NCBI GenBank assembly: GCA_019241095.1
Contig: JAFAXJ010000272.1
Location: 1 to 5,418 of the forward strand
Direction: 5' to 3'
Source of the DNA: Verrucomicrobiota bacterium
GTDB lineage: Bacteria > Verrucomicrobiota > Verrucomicrobiia > Chthoniobacterales > JAFAMB01
Length of the DNA: 5,418 nt
Shown here: piece after piece, positions 1-5,334 of the stretch
How positions within the stretch are numbered: position 1 is the first letter of the stretch
How the letters are laid out: every line of letters starts with the position of its first letter
Program-made: the position numbers and the translations under genes
Notes under the pieces: generated by a model
The model's database searches: none
What the model was told of the DNA's origin: nothing
The model's input: only the letters and a program-made list of their open reading frames with translations

Positions 1-299
1 GGTCATTAATGACTCTATTCCATTCTCCCTAACGGGTTGTTATCGGCCGCTATCCGCAAGTTCATTAGCGCCCATCAGGCACTGATTAACCAACTCAACC
101 TTAAGCACGCCCTCGGCCCTGGCCATAACCGCGCCAGGGCAAGAACCCACCCCAATGCTTTCCCCTGATTGGTTAGTACCTTTAAAGAATGCTACTCAAA
201 GAAATAACTACCGAACACCCCTCTTGAAAGTCTTTCTGTTTTCCTGCTGCCACGGCTTTTCACAAACTCTAGTCGGTCTGGCTGAAGATTGTTACACCC
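1..299. other. Left-edge region without a supportable gene
   Basis: No start-to-stop frame here looks like a recognisable protein. A plus-strand frame is open from 13 to the TGA at 166-168. It includes the helix-like stretch IRKFISAHQALINQLNLK and could be the tail of a decayed gene, but it has no ATG start and I do not recognise a family. The plus-strand ORF starting at 155 runs mostly antisense to the VOC pseudogene and is a shadow. The only clear structure is the hairpin at 116-140. Confidence 0.5.
116..140. repeat. 8-bp perfect inverted repeat (hairpin)
   Basis: GCCCTGGC (116-123) and GCCAGGGC (133-140) are exact reverse complements separated by 9 bases. The stem is GC-rich and would be stable in RNA or single-stranded DNA. 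No T-run follows on either strand, so it is not a standard intrinsic terminator. It lies downstream of the VOC pseudogene when read on the minus strand. Its role is unknown. Confidence 0.6.
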
Positions 300-684
300 T
301 TAGGCCATGGACCTACGGTGGCAGATCTCAAGGCGGTTGCCACACGGGTCTTCGAAAAATACGCCGTAGTATTTTCATCTTCCCATCCGGGACCTTCGAC
401 CTTTTGTGCGCCGGCGCCCGTGGCAATCCCGGCGAGGCGATCGACTTCCGCCGGGCTTTCCGCCCAAAACGCGATCCGGTTCTCATTAGGCACGTGGCCG
501 GGCGATTCGGTAACGCCGAAAAAAGTCGTTGTCTGTCATCAAGCGCCGCGGCTTCGTATTGGAGCCAGTTCGGAATTCTCGTCTCCCGCATGAAGCCGAG
601 CGCGGGCAGCAGCACTTCATAAAAGTCACGCACTTCCGCGAGGGTGCGGACACGAAGATCGATGTGGTCGTAAAGGCGAGGCAT
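300..684 (-). pseudogene. VOC/glyoxalase-superfamily protein, broken by two frameshifts
   Basis: Three minus-strand frames join into one VOC-fold (glyoxalase/bleomycin-resistance/dioxygenase) protein. Frame one gives the N-terminus (MPRLYDHIDLRV, FYEVLLPALGF), frame two the middle (VPNENRIAFWAESPAEVDRL) and frame three the C-terminus (VFFEDPCGNRLEICH). The joins fall at an A-run at 519-524 and a T-run at 372-375 (plus strand). One added base in each run restores an exact 128-residue ORF from the ATG at 684 to the TAA at 300-302, a usual length for single-domain VOC proteins. His7 and Glu120 of the restored protein sit where metal ligands of this fold usually lie. An in-frame TTG at 691-693 is an alternative start, and no good ribosome binding site is seen. 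The substrate cannot be told. The breaks could be true decay or base-calling errors in homopolymers. Confidence 0.85.
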
Positions 685-977
685 GCGCCGCAATCAGCAT
701 AGATCGAGTGGTTTCGGAAGCTCTCGGCTGCGTGCTGGCAAATCATCCATCGGCACTGGGCACCGAACCGCGATCGGCTTCGAGTTCAACCACTACGCCA
801 CCTGTTCGTCGGCAAGGTTCGATCAACGCGCTTTTTCTTTAAATAGGAGCTGCGAAGAGCAGACATCCGAATGACGGCAAGGCTCGAGACTATTAAGGCA
901 TCGGTGGATCCCGCTCGGAGAGAAATGCGCGACCGGCTCCGGTCGGAGAACACCAAGTCCCAATTGACCATGGGCGT
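685..977. other. Intergenic region between VOC pseudogene and exported-protein gene
   Basis: No gene is supportable. A 46-residue plus-strand ORF (871-1011) exists, but it lacks a good ribosome binding site, overlaps the end of the opposing gene and resembles no family I know. A small dyad, GACCGG (931-936) and CCGGTC (939-944), is the only local symmetry. It is too tight for a good hairpin and has no T-run. No convincing promoter for the VOC pseudogene was found. Confidence 0.5.
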
Positions 978-1493
978 TTACGGGGTTTCCAGTCTTGTGC
1001 CTTTCACCTGATCGTTGTCGCTGTCCAGCACCTTCCGGTCTGCATCCATAAAGTCCACCTTGCATTGGCGGGTCGTAAACTCGTTCCCTGACTCGGAGAA
1101 GATCAAGGTGCTCTGGACTCGCAGGTATCCGTTTACTTCGCCGTCCTTCAATAGCGCCGCGTAAAACGTCAGTTTGAACTCTCTGTCGCCCGTTTGGGCC
1201 CAGCGGCCGTATCCGGGACCACGCTCATTCGCAAGGCCTCGGTTCGGCGGCGCGAGCGAAAATTTTGTGTTACCGGTGGTAGTAAAGCTGCCGTCCCCGC
1301 CAAAGCTCGCAATGCTCAGTAGAGACGGTAGTGGCACGCCCCCCGCGACTATCTTTACTTCCCACACCCCCACCAACGTCTTTTTCTCAGCCGGATGGGC
1401 GACCAGCAGAAGCGGAACAGTCATGCACAGGAAAGCCAGCCCGATTGATCCATTTTTCCTGGTCACACTCACACGTTGCAAAAGGTGTCGCAT
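978..1493 (-). CDS. Small exported protein of unknown function, probably a beta-rich barrel
   Basis: This 171-residue protein starts with a likely Sec signal peptide. A basic N-terminus (Arg2, Arg7, Arg12, Lys13) is followed by a hydrophobic core (about 17-32, IGLAFLCMTVPLLLVA), with probable cleavage near AHPA. No good lipobox is seen. The mature part opens with LVGVWEVKI, then has many short beta-like strands, a GPGYGRWAQTGDREFKLTF stretch in the middle and VKGTRL near the end. This resembles small secreted lipocalin-like or barrel-type proteins that begin with LVGxW, but I cannot name a family or ligand. The ATG follows an in-frame TGA directly, so no longer form exists. No Shine-Dalgarno is evident; GTG codons at residues 8 and 10 would give a shorter leader. 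It lies 22 bases after the GyrI-like gene and is probably its cotranscribed last member. Confidence 0.75.
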   Translation of the reverse strand: MRHLLQRVSVTRKNGSIGLAFLCMTVPLLLVAHPAEKKTLVGVWEVKIVAGGVPLPSLLSIASFGGDGSFTTTGNTKFSLAPPNRGLANERGPGYGRWAQTGDREFKLTFYAALLKDGEVNGYLRVQSTLIFSESGNEFTTRQCKVDFMDADRKVLDSDNDQVKGTRLETP

Positions 1494-1515
1494 TCAAAAC
1501 CACTGTTGTTCGGTT

Positions 1516-2031
1516 TCAACTCGTTCTTTGATCATCTGCCAGCTTAAACGCTAGCTCTGTTTCCCATTTCGCTGGATCCGGCTCCTTTGTCGGATCGGTG
1601 AAGTAGTTCTCGACACGTGCCCGCCATTCCTCGCTCTTGGGACCTGCAGGCCGCTTGTCCCAAACAATGCCTTTCTTCTCTGCCCAAGCCAATAGATCAG
1701 CGGTCGCCCGCATGAGACCGTCGTAGGGTCCGGTGTATATGAGCGTGGCATAGCGACCCGCTGGGATCGTGTCTGCGGTAACGCGGCCATCGCCTGTCAC
1801 GGCGGTTGCGACTGGAACGCCTACATCAATCTCCATCTTTGCTTCCATATCGATGATGCGATAGCGCCAGAGAGGTGCACCAGCTGACTTCAAGCCTCTG
1901 CTTGCCAACCAACCATACACTTCCCGCCACAGCGGTGGCAGCATTGGTCCCATTTCTTGCATAGTGACCTGGGTTCGAATCCCCACATAGTGTCGCTCAT
2001 TGCGATCTTCAATCTTTGGTTCAGTGATCAT
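1516..2031 (-). CDS. Free-standing GyrI-like small-molecule-binding domain protein
   Basis: This 171-residue cytoplasmic protein is a stand-alone GyrI-like (bacterial transcription activator effector-binding) domain with no DNA-binding part. Visible family features are the opening RHYVGIRTQV strand, a helix around PPLWREVYGWL, WRYRIIDMEAKMEIDVGVPV, the IPAGRYATLIYTGPYDGL strand-turn and a C-terminal KWETELAFKL, where Glu159 matches the acidic residue often found in the pocket. The family binds aromatic or cationic drug-like molecules, and some members hydrolyse cyclopropanoid compounds; the ligand here is unknown. I chose the ATG at 2031 because AAGGAG lies 5 bases upstream. An in-frame upstream start at 2067 would put that Shine-Dalgarno inside the gene. 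It lies 57 bases after the merR gene, whose own C-terminal half has the same fold, so the two may share a ligand. Confidence 0.92.
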   Translation of the reverse strand: MITEPKIEDRNERHYVGIRTQVTMQEMGPMLPPLWREVYGWLASRGLKSAGAPLWRYRIIDMEAKMEIDVGVPVATAVTGDGRVTADTIPAGRYATLIYTGPYDGLMRATADLLAWAEKKGIVWDKRPAGPKSEEWRARVENYFTDPTKEPDPAKWETELAFKLADDQRTS

Positions 2032-2036
2032 TTTGT

Positions 2037-2042
2037 CTCCTT
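2037..2042 (-). promoter_or_regulatory. Ribosome binding site of the GyrI-like gene
   Basis: The minus strand reads AAGGAG, then ACAAA, then ATG. This is a near-ideal Shine-Dalgarno with 5-base spacing. It fixes the start at 2031 rather than at the longer in-frame options. Confidence 0.85.
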
Positions 2043-2088
2043 TTCGAGTTGCGGACATATCCAGCAATCGTTTGGTGACTCTTTTCCG

Positions 2089-2925
2089 CTAGTTGTTCCC
2101 TACCCTTCTGCCGCCCCGATCCAATGCTATGGGAACTTGAATTTCAGTGACATAAGAGTGGTCGTCCTGGCGCAGCGGCTCTCCGCACTGCAGATAAATT
2201 TCGCGAATCGGTCCATGGACCTGGTATCCGTTCGCTTCGACCCATTTTAGAACCATCTGGTAGCTTTGGGTCAGTGTGTTGTAGGCACCATGATGAATGA
2301 CGCTTGCCACTTTAACCATTGGCAGATCGGCGCATCTTAGGGTTGAAAGCCCCTGATATTTCTCGTCGACCGGGACACAGGCTTCTGCGTCCACGTCCTG
2401 ATCCTTGTGTTCGTCGTCATGCCAGATTGCGAAGCACGGACCTCTAGCCGCCGCCCCTGGAAATGCGCGGAAAAGCGCCCCGAAAAGTTGGCCTACCTGA
2501 TTGTAGGCAGAAATCGTCTTTCGGATTGATGCGAACCGTTGAGATTCGACCTTTTTAATAATGACCGCGTCTGTATTCGTGGTGTTCTCCTGGTGAATCA
2601 GCTGAAGAAGGGCCTCCACTCGTTCAAGGCACTCCTGTTCTTTGAGAAGCCGTTGCTGTTGCTCAGCCCTACGCAGCCGCAACATTCCACGGAGTTCATC
2701 TGTGGAGAGATCAGTCTCGAGGACGTACCCGATCTGGTCCAAGGAAAATCCGAGATTGCGCAACGCTAGAATCCGATGCAACTGGCGAAGCTGAACCATC
2801 GAGTAGTAACGATAACCCGACACTTGGTTGACCTGCGTGGGCTTCAATAAGCCGACCTCATCGTAATAACGCAGCGTTTTTATCGAGACTTGGCTCAATC
2901 TCGAGAAGTCTCCGATCTTCAGCAT
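2089..2925 (-). CDS. MerR-family transcriptional regulator with GyrI-like effector domain (BmrR-like)
   Basis: This 278-residue protein has three parts. Residues 1-70 form a MerR winged helix-turn-helix, starting MLKIGDFSRLSQVS, with the signature SIKTLRYYDEVGLLKP and wing GYRYYSMVQLRQL. Residues about 75-118 form the charged dimerisation coil (RRAEQQQRLLKEQECLERVE). Residues about 120-278 are a GyrI-like effector domain ending in EIYLQCGEPL and YVTEIQVPI, where Glu261 matches the ligand-contacting acid of BmrR-type regulators. MerR proteins bind as dimers to promoters with an over-long spacer and untwist them when ligand binds. Such a promoter lies directly upstream, so autoregulation is likely. 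The effector domain lacks the Cys pattern of metal sensors, which points to an organic, probably multidrug-like ligand. It is the first gene of the leftward cluster, and the start is at the usual family position. Confidence 0.96.
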   Translation of the reverse strand: MLKIGDFSRLSQVSIKTLRYYDEVGLLKPTQVNQVSGYRYYSMVQLRQLHRILALRNLGFSLDQIGYVLETDLSTDELRGMLRLRRAEQQQRLLKEQECLERVEALLQLIHQENTTNTDAVIIKKVESQRFASIRKTISAYNQVGQLFGALFRAFPGAAARGPCFAIWHDDEHKDQDVDAEACVPVDEKYQGLSTLRCADLPMVKVASVIHHGAYNTLTQSYQMVLKWVEANGYQVHGPIREIYLQCGEPLRQDDHSYVTEIQVPIALDRGGRRVGNN

Positions 2926-2931
2926 AATTCT

Positions 2932-2962
2932 CTCGTACGCCCTCCAGCAACGGGAGAGTCAA
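2932..2962 (-). promoter_or_regulatory. MerR-type promoter and operator of the merR cluster
   Basis: On the minus strand, TTGACT (2957-2962) is a good -35 element. Exactly 19 bases later TACGAG (2932-2937) is a weak -10. The 19-base spacer is the hallmark of MerR-controlled promoters. It holds an imperfect dyad, CTCTCC (2953-2958) and GGAGGG (2940-2945), matching in 5 of 6 positions around a 7-base centre. From the -10 position, transcription should start at about 2925, the A of the merR ATG, so the mRNA may be leaderless. A GAGAG just before the ATG could act as ribosome binding site on any longer transcript. Confidence 0.75.
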
Positions 2963-3080
2963 GTGACAATTAGGATTTTGTGCGCCGTGAAGAGAAAAAA
3001 TCAGCAAGACAAGCAGGAACTTGCAGTGGTCCGGGACAGCGGCGACATGCTTTCGGCAGTGTTGGCCGGCCATCCGAAAA

Positions 3081-3096
3081 ATTCGATTAATCGAAT
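3081..3096. repeat. Perfect 16-bp AT-rich palindrome, candidate operator
   Basis: ATTCGATTAATCGAAT reads identically on both strands and is centred on TTAA. Perfect 16-bp symmetry with no spacer is typical of sites bound by dimeric regulators. It stands about 155 bases upstream of the merR start and 225 upstream of the small rightward ORF. No regulator for it can be named; the MerR site has a different sequence. Confidence 0.5.
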
Positions 3097-3205
3097 CGCA
3101 TTGGTTTATTTGGCTTGAAACTTTCCGCGGTCAATCAGGGTACACAGCCACGGTTTTGCCGCTGTAACTGAAGGGCTCTCTACACCAGACGGATACCACC
3201 GAACA

Positions 3206-3224
3206 GCCTCAAAAGCCTTGAGGC
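3206..3224. repeat. 7-bp hairpin upstream of the small ORFs
   Basis: GCCTCAA (3206-3212) and TTGAGGC (3218-3224) pair perfectly around a 5-base loop. No T-run follows on the plus strand, so it is not a simple terminator. It could be a leader RNA structure for the ORF at 3322 or a protein-binding dyad. Confidence 0.4.
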
Positions 3225-3308
3225 CAGGCGCTAATTGAGAAACATCTGTTGTTCATAAGCCCGTCAATCGACATGTGTAGTACTAAGCGGTCGATCTAGG
3301 CGTTTCGC

Positions 3309-3314
3309 AGGAGG
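3309..3314 (+). promoter_or_regulatory. Strong Shine-Dalgarno before the broken small gene
   Basis: AGGAGG lies 7 bases before the ATG at 3322, an almost perfect match to the ribosomal complement. Its survival in front of a frame that is otherwise damaged supports this start for the original gene. Confidence 0.65.
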
Positions 3315-3321
3315 CATTTTC

Positions 3322-3532
3322 ATGCTGCAGCCTTCGATGCGCCAGCGACGATCGATAGCGTCCGAGACCACCCAAAGGCCCACCGAAGCGGGTCAGGTTT
3401 GGGTAAACACTAAAAGCGCCAAGTACTGGCTGCAGGTTCGCGTTTCTCTGGCAAAACCAGTAAGGTGAATATCTCGATTAAACAGAGGCGAAGGCTAAGG
3501 GCTACATTCCGTCGAACGGGACTGGTCAATGA
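3322..3532 (+). pseudogene. Small VWVNTKS-type protein gene, broken by two frameshifts and one stop
   Basis: The first frame (3322-3468) reads 48 residues and contains GQVWVNTKSAKYW. This matches a motif I recall from many small bacterial proteins that continue with a PG-R-YGKT-KGEYM-EA-AKAKGY pattern. That continuation is present in the other two frames: GSRFSGKTSK in one, EYL and EAKAKGYIPSNGTGQ in the next. One added base near 3433 and one near 3464 restore a 70-residue frame ending at the TGA at 3530-3532. The restored frame still has one internal TAA at 3479-3481, where the pattern expects Glu (GAA to TAA is a single change). The function of the motif is not known to me. As the gene stands, only the 48-residue truncated product could be made. 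The stop overlaps the start of the next ORF as ATGA. Confidence 0.6.
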
Positions 3533-3687
3533 CACCTAAACACAAACTGACGACCCCGTTACATGGCCGGATAACAGCAGCGGTGGAGAACGACCCGGAC
3601 GGACCGATGCGGTTAAAAGCGAAGCTTGTAAACGGTAAACCAATAGCAATCGGGGTAGGTCTGGCGCAGGTCTGTTTGCCGCTTTGA
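3529..3687 (+). CDS. Possible 52-residue hypothetical protein, coupled by ATGA overlap
   Basis: This ORF starts MTPKHKLTTPLHGRI and ends GVGLAQVCLPL. Its ATG overlaps the TGA of the restored upstream frame as ATGA (3529-3532), a usual sign of translational coupling in operons. It has charged and hydrophobic residues in sensible mixture (PDGPMRLKAKLVNGKPIAIG) and no signal peptide or membrane segment. Its own Shine-Dalgarno is poor (GGGA about 9 bases upstream), which fits coupling. I recognise no family. If the upstream gene is truly broken, ribosomes would stop at 3468 and coupling would be lost. It may be a chance ORF. Confidence 0.35.
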   Translation: MTPKHKLTTPLHGRITAAVENDPDGPMRLKAKLVNGKPIAIGVGLAQVCLPL

Positions 3688-3779
3688 GGATATGGATGCA
3701 TTGGAAAGCGCCTCTTCAAAAAAACGGAATGCTTTTTAGCTCCGTGAGCTCCTTCCGCCCATCGTCAGTCTAGGTCGGG
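3688..3779. other. Short spacer with nested dyads
   Basis: AGCTC (3738-3742) and GAGCT (3746-3750) form a 5-bp stem with a 3-base loop. They are enclosed by CGGAA (3725-3729) and TTCCG (3753-3757). No T-run follows the stem on either strand, so a terminator is not supported. It could be leader structure upstream of the repeat-protein gene. Confidence 0.3.
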
Positions 3780-3902
3780 GTGAGAAAGGATGCATCTGAC
3801 CGGTGCAAAGATTTTGAACAATTTTTGAAATTCGAAGATCTCAATCCCGTTGTAATCCGTGAGAACAAAGAAATCCGCGTTGCTGCGGTAAACAAAGAAT
3901 AA
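3780..3902 (+). CDS. Possible 40-residue ORF just upstream of the repeat-protein gene
   Basis: A GTG-started frame reads VRKDASDRCKDFEQFLKF and continues to VIRENKEIRVAAVNKE, with its TAA at 3900-3902, 13 bases before the next ATG. The composition is protein-like (charged, with alternating hydrophobics at the end). There is no convincing Shine-Dalgarno and I recognise no family. It could be a leader ORF, the tail of a decayed gene or a chance frame. Confidence 0.22.
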   Translation: MRKDASDRCKDFEQFLKFEDLNPVVIRENKEIRVAAVNKE

Positions 3903-3904
3903 AC

Positions 3905-3908
3905 AGGA
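3905..3908 (+). promoter_or_regulatory. Ribosome binding site of the repeat-protein gene
   Basis: AGGA is followed by seven bases and the ATG at 3916. It is a modest but well-placed Shine-Dalgarno that supports this start. No clear promoter could be assigned upstream. Confidence 0.6.
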
Positions 3909-3915
3909 AAAAGTC

Positions 3916-5304
3916 ATGTCGAATCCATATGAGGGCGATTCCACAACATCTGTATCTGGGATTACAGGGACAAACAGCACAGGCGGTTCCGGCGTCTCCG
4001 GCAGCAGCCAGAGCGGGCATGGGGTGGAAGGGAACAGTGTTACCGGAAACGGTGTTTACGGGGCGAGTAAGAATAGTGACGCAGTGGTTGGTTTTGCCTC
4101 TGCAGCTGGGAAGTCGGGTGTGCTCGGGCTCGCTCCGAACGGGAACGCAGTAACGGGCATCAGTGACAGTTCCACCGGTGTGTGCGGGATAGGCAAAAGT
4201 TTCGGTGTGGTTGGCACCAGTACGAGCGGCGAGGGCGTGCATGCGCACAGCGATAGTGGCAACGCTCTTCATGCAGACAGCGGACAGAGTGACGCTGTCG
4301 TCGGCTACACTGCGGCGCAGGGGAAGTCGGGAGTGCTCGGGTTCGCTCCGAATGGGAACGCTGTAACGGGTATCAGCGACAACGCTACCGGTGTAAGCGG
4401 GATAGGCAAAAGTTTCGGCATCGTTGGCACTAGCACGAGCGGCGAGGGCGTGCATGCGCACAGCGATAGTGGCAACGCTCTTCATGGAGACAGCGGACAG
4501 AGTGACGCTGTCGTCGGCTACACTGCGGCGCAGGGGAAGTCGGGAGTGCTCGGGTTCGCTCCGAATGGGAGCGCTGTAACGGGTATCAGCGACAACGCTA
4601 CCGGTGTAAGCGGCAGTGGCAAGAACTTCGGTGTGGTTGGCACCAGCACGAGCGGCGAGGGCGTGCATGCCCACAGCGATAGTGGCAATGCCGTACACGG
4701 AGACAGCGCGCAGAGTGATGCTGTTGTCGGTCTCGCTGCAGCACAGGGCAAGGCAGGTGTGCTTGGCCTCGCTCCAGACGGAAACGCCGTCGCTGGCATC
4801 AGCGATAATGGTACCGGCGTTTATGGCAAAGGAGGTGCCTGGGCTGGATATTTCGATGGCAAGCTCGGCGTCAAAGAAGATATCATTCTGACGAACGCTG
4901 ACTGTGCCGAAGACTTCGACGTGGTAGTAGCAGAACGGATCGAGCCTGGAAGTGTGATGGTGCTCGGCGAGGAAGGACTTCTGGTGGAGAGCGGGAGGGC
5001 GTACGATAACAGGGTCGCGGGAGTGATTTCCGGGGCAGGCGACTACAAACCGGGTATTGTCCTCGACAAAAAACAAGGATTTGCCGGCCGGTTGCCCGTC
5101 GCTCTGATTGGCAAGGTCTACTGCAAAGTGGATGCAGAGGGTGCGCCGGTCGCGGTGGGTGACCTGTTAACGACGTCTCCCACACTTGGCCACGCGATGA
5201 AAGCGGCCGACCCCGCCCGGGCTTTTGGGTCGGTAATAGGTAAAGCTTTGAGGCCACTCAAAGCAGGTCGAGGACTGATCCCGATTCTTGTCGCTTTGCA
5301 GTGA
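3916..5304 (+). CDS. Glycine-rich tandem-repeat fibre-like protein with conserved C-terminal domain
   Basis: This intact 462-residue protein has no signal peptide or membrane segment. Residues 1-54 are Ser/Gly/Thr-rich with short elements such as GVSG, GVEG and GVYG. Residues 55-267 are three 71-residue tandem repeats, and 268-305 are half of a fourth. Each unit carries several xVxG-type elements about every 10 residues (AVVG, GVLG, AVTG, GVVG, GVHA), a spacing that suggests a beta-roll or beta-helix stalk. A linker (GGAWAGYFDGKLGVKEDI) leads to a non-repetitive C-terminal domain from about Asp329 (DCAEDFDVVV) with AGVISGAGDYKPGIVL, ALIGKVYCKVDA, VGDLLTTSP and KALRPLKAGRGLIPILVALQ. I recall this tail from fibre-like repeat proteins in several phyla; it lacks the intramolecular chaperone look of peptidase S74. 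A surface, matrix or tail-fibre-like binding role is inferred. No phage structural genes are nearby. The gene stands alone, 30 bases before a possible next ORF. Confidence 0.92.
   Translation: MSNPYEGDSTTSVSGITGTNSTGGSGVSGSSQSGHGVEGNSVTGNGVYGASKNSDAVVGFASAAGKSGVLGLAPNGNAVTGISDSSTGVCGIGKSFGVVGTSTSGEGVHAHSDSGNALHADSGQSDAVVGYTAAQGKSGVLGFAPNGNAVTGISDNATGVSGIGKSFGIVGTSTSGEGVHAHSDSGNALHGDSGQSDAVVGYTAAQGKSGVLGFAPNGSAVTGISDNATGVSGSGKNFGVVGTSTSGEGVHAHSDSGNAVHGDSAQSDAVVGLAAAQGKAGVLGLAPDGNAVAGISDNGTGVYGKGGAWAGYFDGKLGVKEDIILTNADCAEDFDVVVAERIEPGSVMVLGEEGLLVESGRAYDNRVAGVISGAGDYKPGIVLDKKQGFAGRLPVALIGKVYCKVDAEGAPVAVGDLLTTSPTLGHAMKAADPARAFGSVIGKALRPLKAGRGLIPILVALQ
4078..4830 (+). repeat. 213-bp in-frame tandem repeat array (3.5 copies)
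   Basis: Copies start at 4078, 4291, 4504 and 4717 with an exact 213-bp period; the last stops after about 114 bases. Copies one and four are the most divergent. The stretch 4222-4400 matches 4435-4613 with only two mismatches (4274/4487 and 4358/4571) in 179 bases. That marks a recent duplication or gene conversion across the copy boundaries. Confidence 0.95.
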
Positions 5305-5334
5305 CGGCGCGAACTGAAGACAGCGAGAACGACG

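Larger units (their letters stand above)
2963..3321. other. Intergenic region with dyad symmetries
   Basis: About 360 bases separate the leftward merR promoter from the rightward small ORFs. No gene is well supported. A 51-residue plus-strand frame (2963-3118, GTG start) has GGGAG 6 bases upstream, but that GGGAG is part of the MerR operator. The region holds a 10-bp palindrome TGGCCGGCCA (3063-3072), the 16-bp palindrome at 3081-3096, an imperfect bulged hairpin (3144-3165) and a 7-bp hairpin (3206-3224). A rightward promoter presumably lies here, but no convincing -35/-10 pair is visible. Confidence 0.5.

Noticed and set aside
155..622. 155-residue plus-strand ORF over the left end
   Set aside because: Most of it is antisense to the VOC pseudogene, whose minus-strand motifs are clear. 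The peptide itself looks random.
871..1011. 46-residue plus-strand ORF starting MTARLETIKASVD
   Set aside because: No good Shine-Dalgarno, no known motif, and its end overlaps the opposing exported-protein gene.
2963..3118. 51-residue GTG-started plus-strand ORF divergent from merR
   Set aside because: The only Shine-Dalgarno-like bases (GGGAG) belong to the MerR operator, and the peptide has no recognisable features. A divergent target gene is possible but not supported.
3495..3719. 74-residue minus-strand ORF opposite the 52-residue ORF
   Set aside because: No start signal and no familiar motif; the opposite strand has the ATGA junction and a better protein composition.
3725..3757. Nested dyad CGGAA...TTCCG with inner AGCTC/GAGCT as a terminator
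   Set aside because: The T-run lies inside the structure rather than after the stem, the inner stem is only 5 bp and the internal loop is very uneven.
4518..4799. Pro/Ala/Ser/Thr-rich minus-strand ORF (and a like one at 4056-4262)
   Set aside because: Both are shadows of the Gly/Val-rich repeats in another antisense frame, with no start signals of their own.
3841..5076. 411-residue open frame on the minus strand, antisense to the repeat protein
   Set aside because: It exists because the 213-bp period is a multiple of three, so one stop-free antisense repeat unit stays open in all copies. The plus frame has a ribosome binding site, a recognisable C-terminal domain and sensible repeat motifs; the antisense protein has none.
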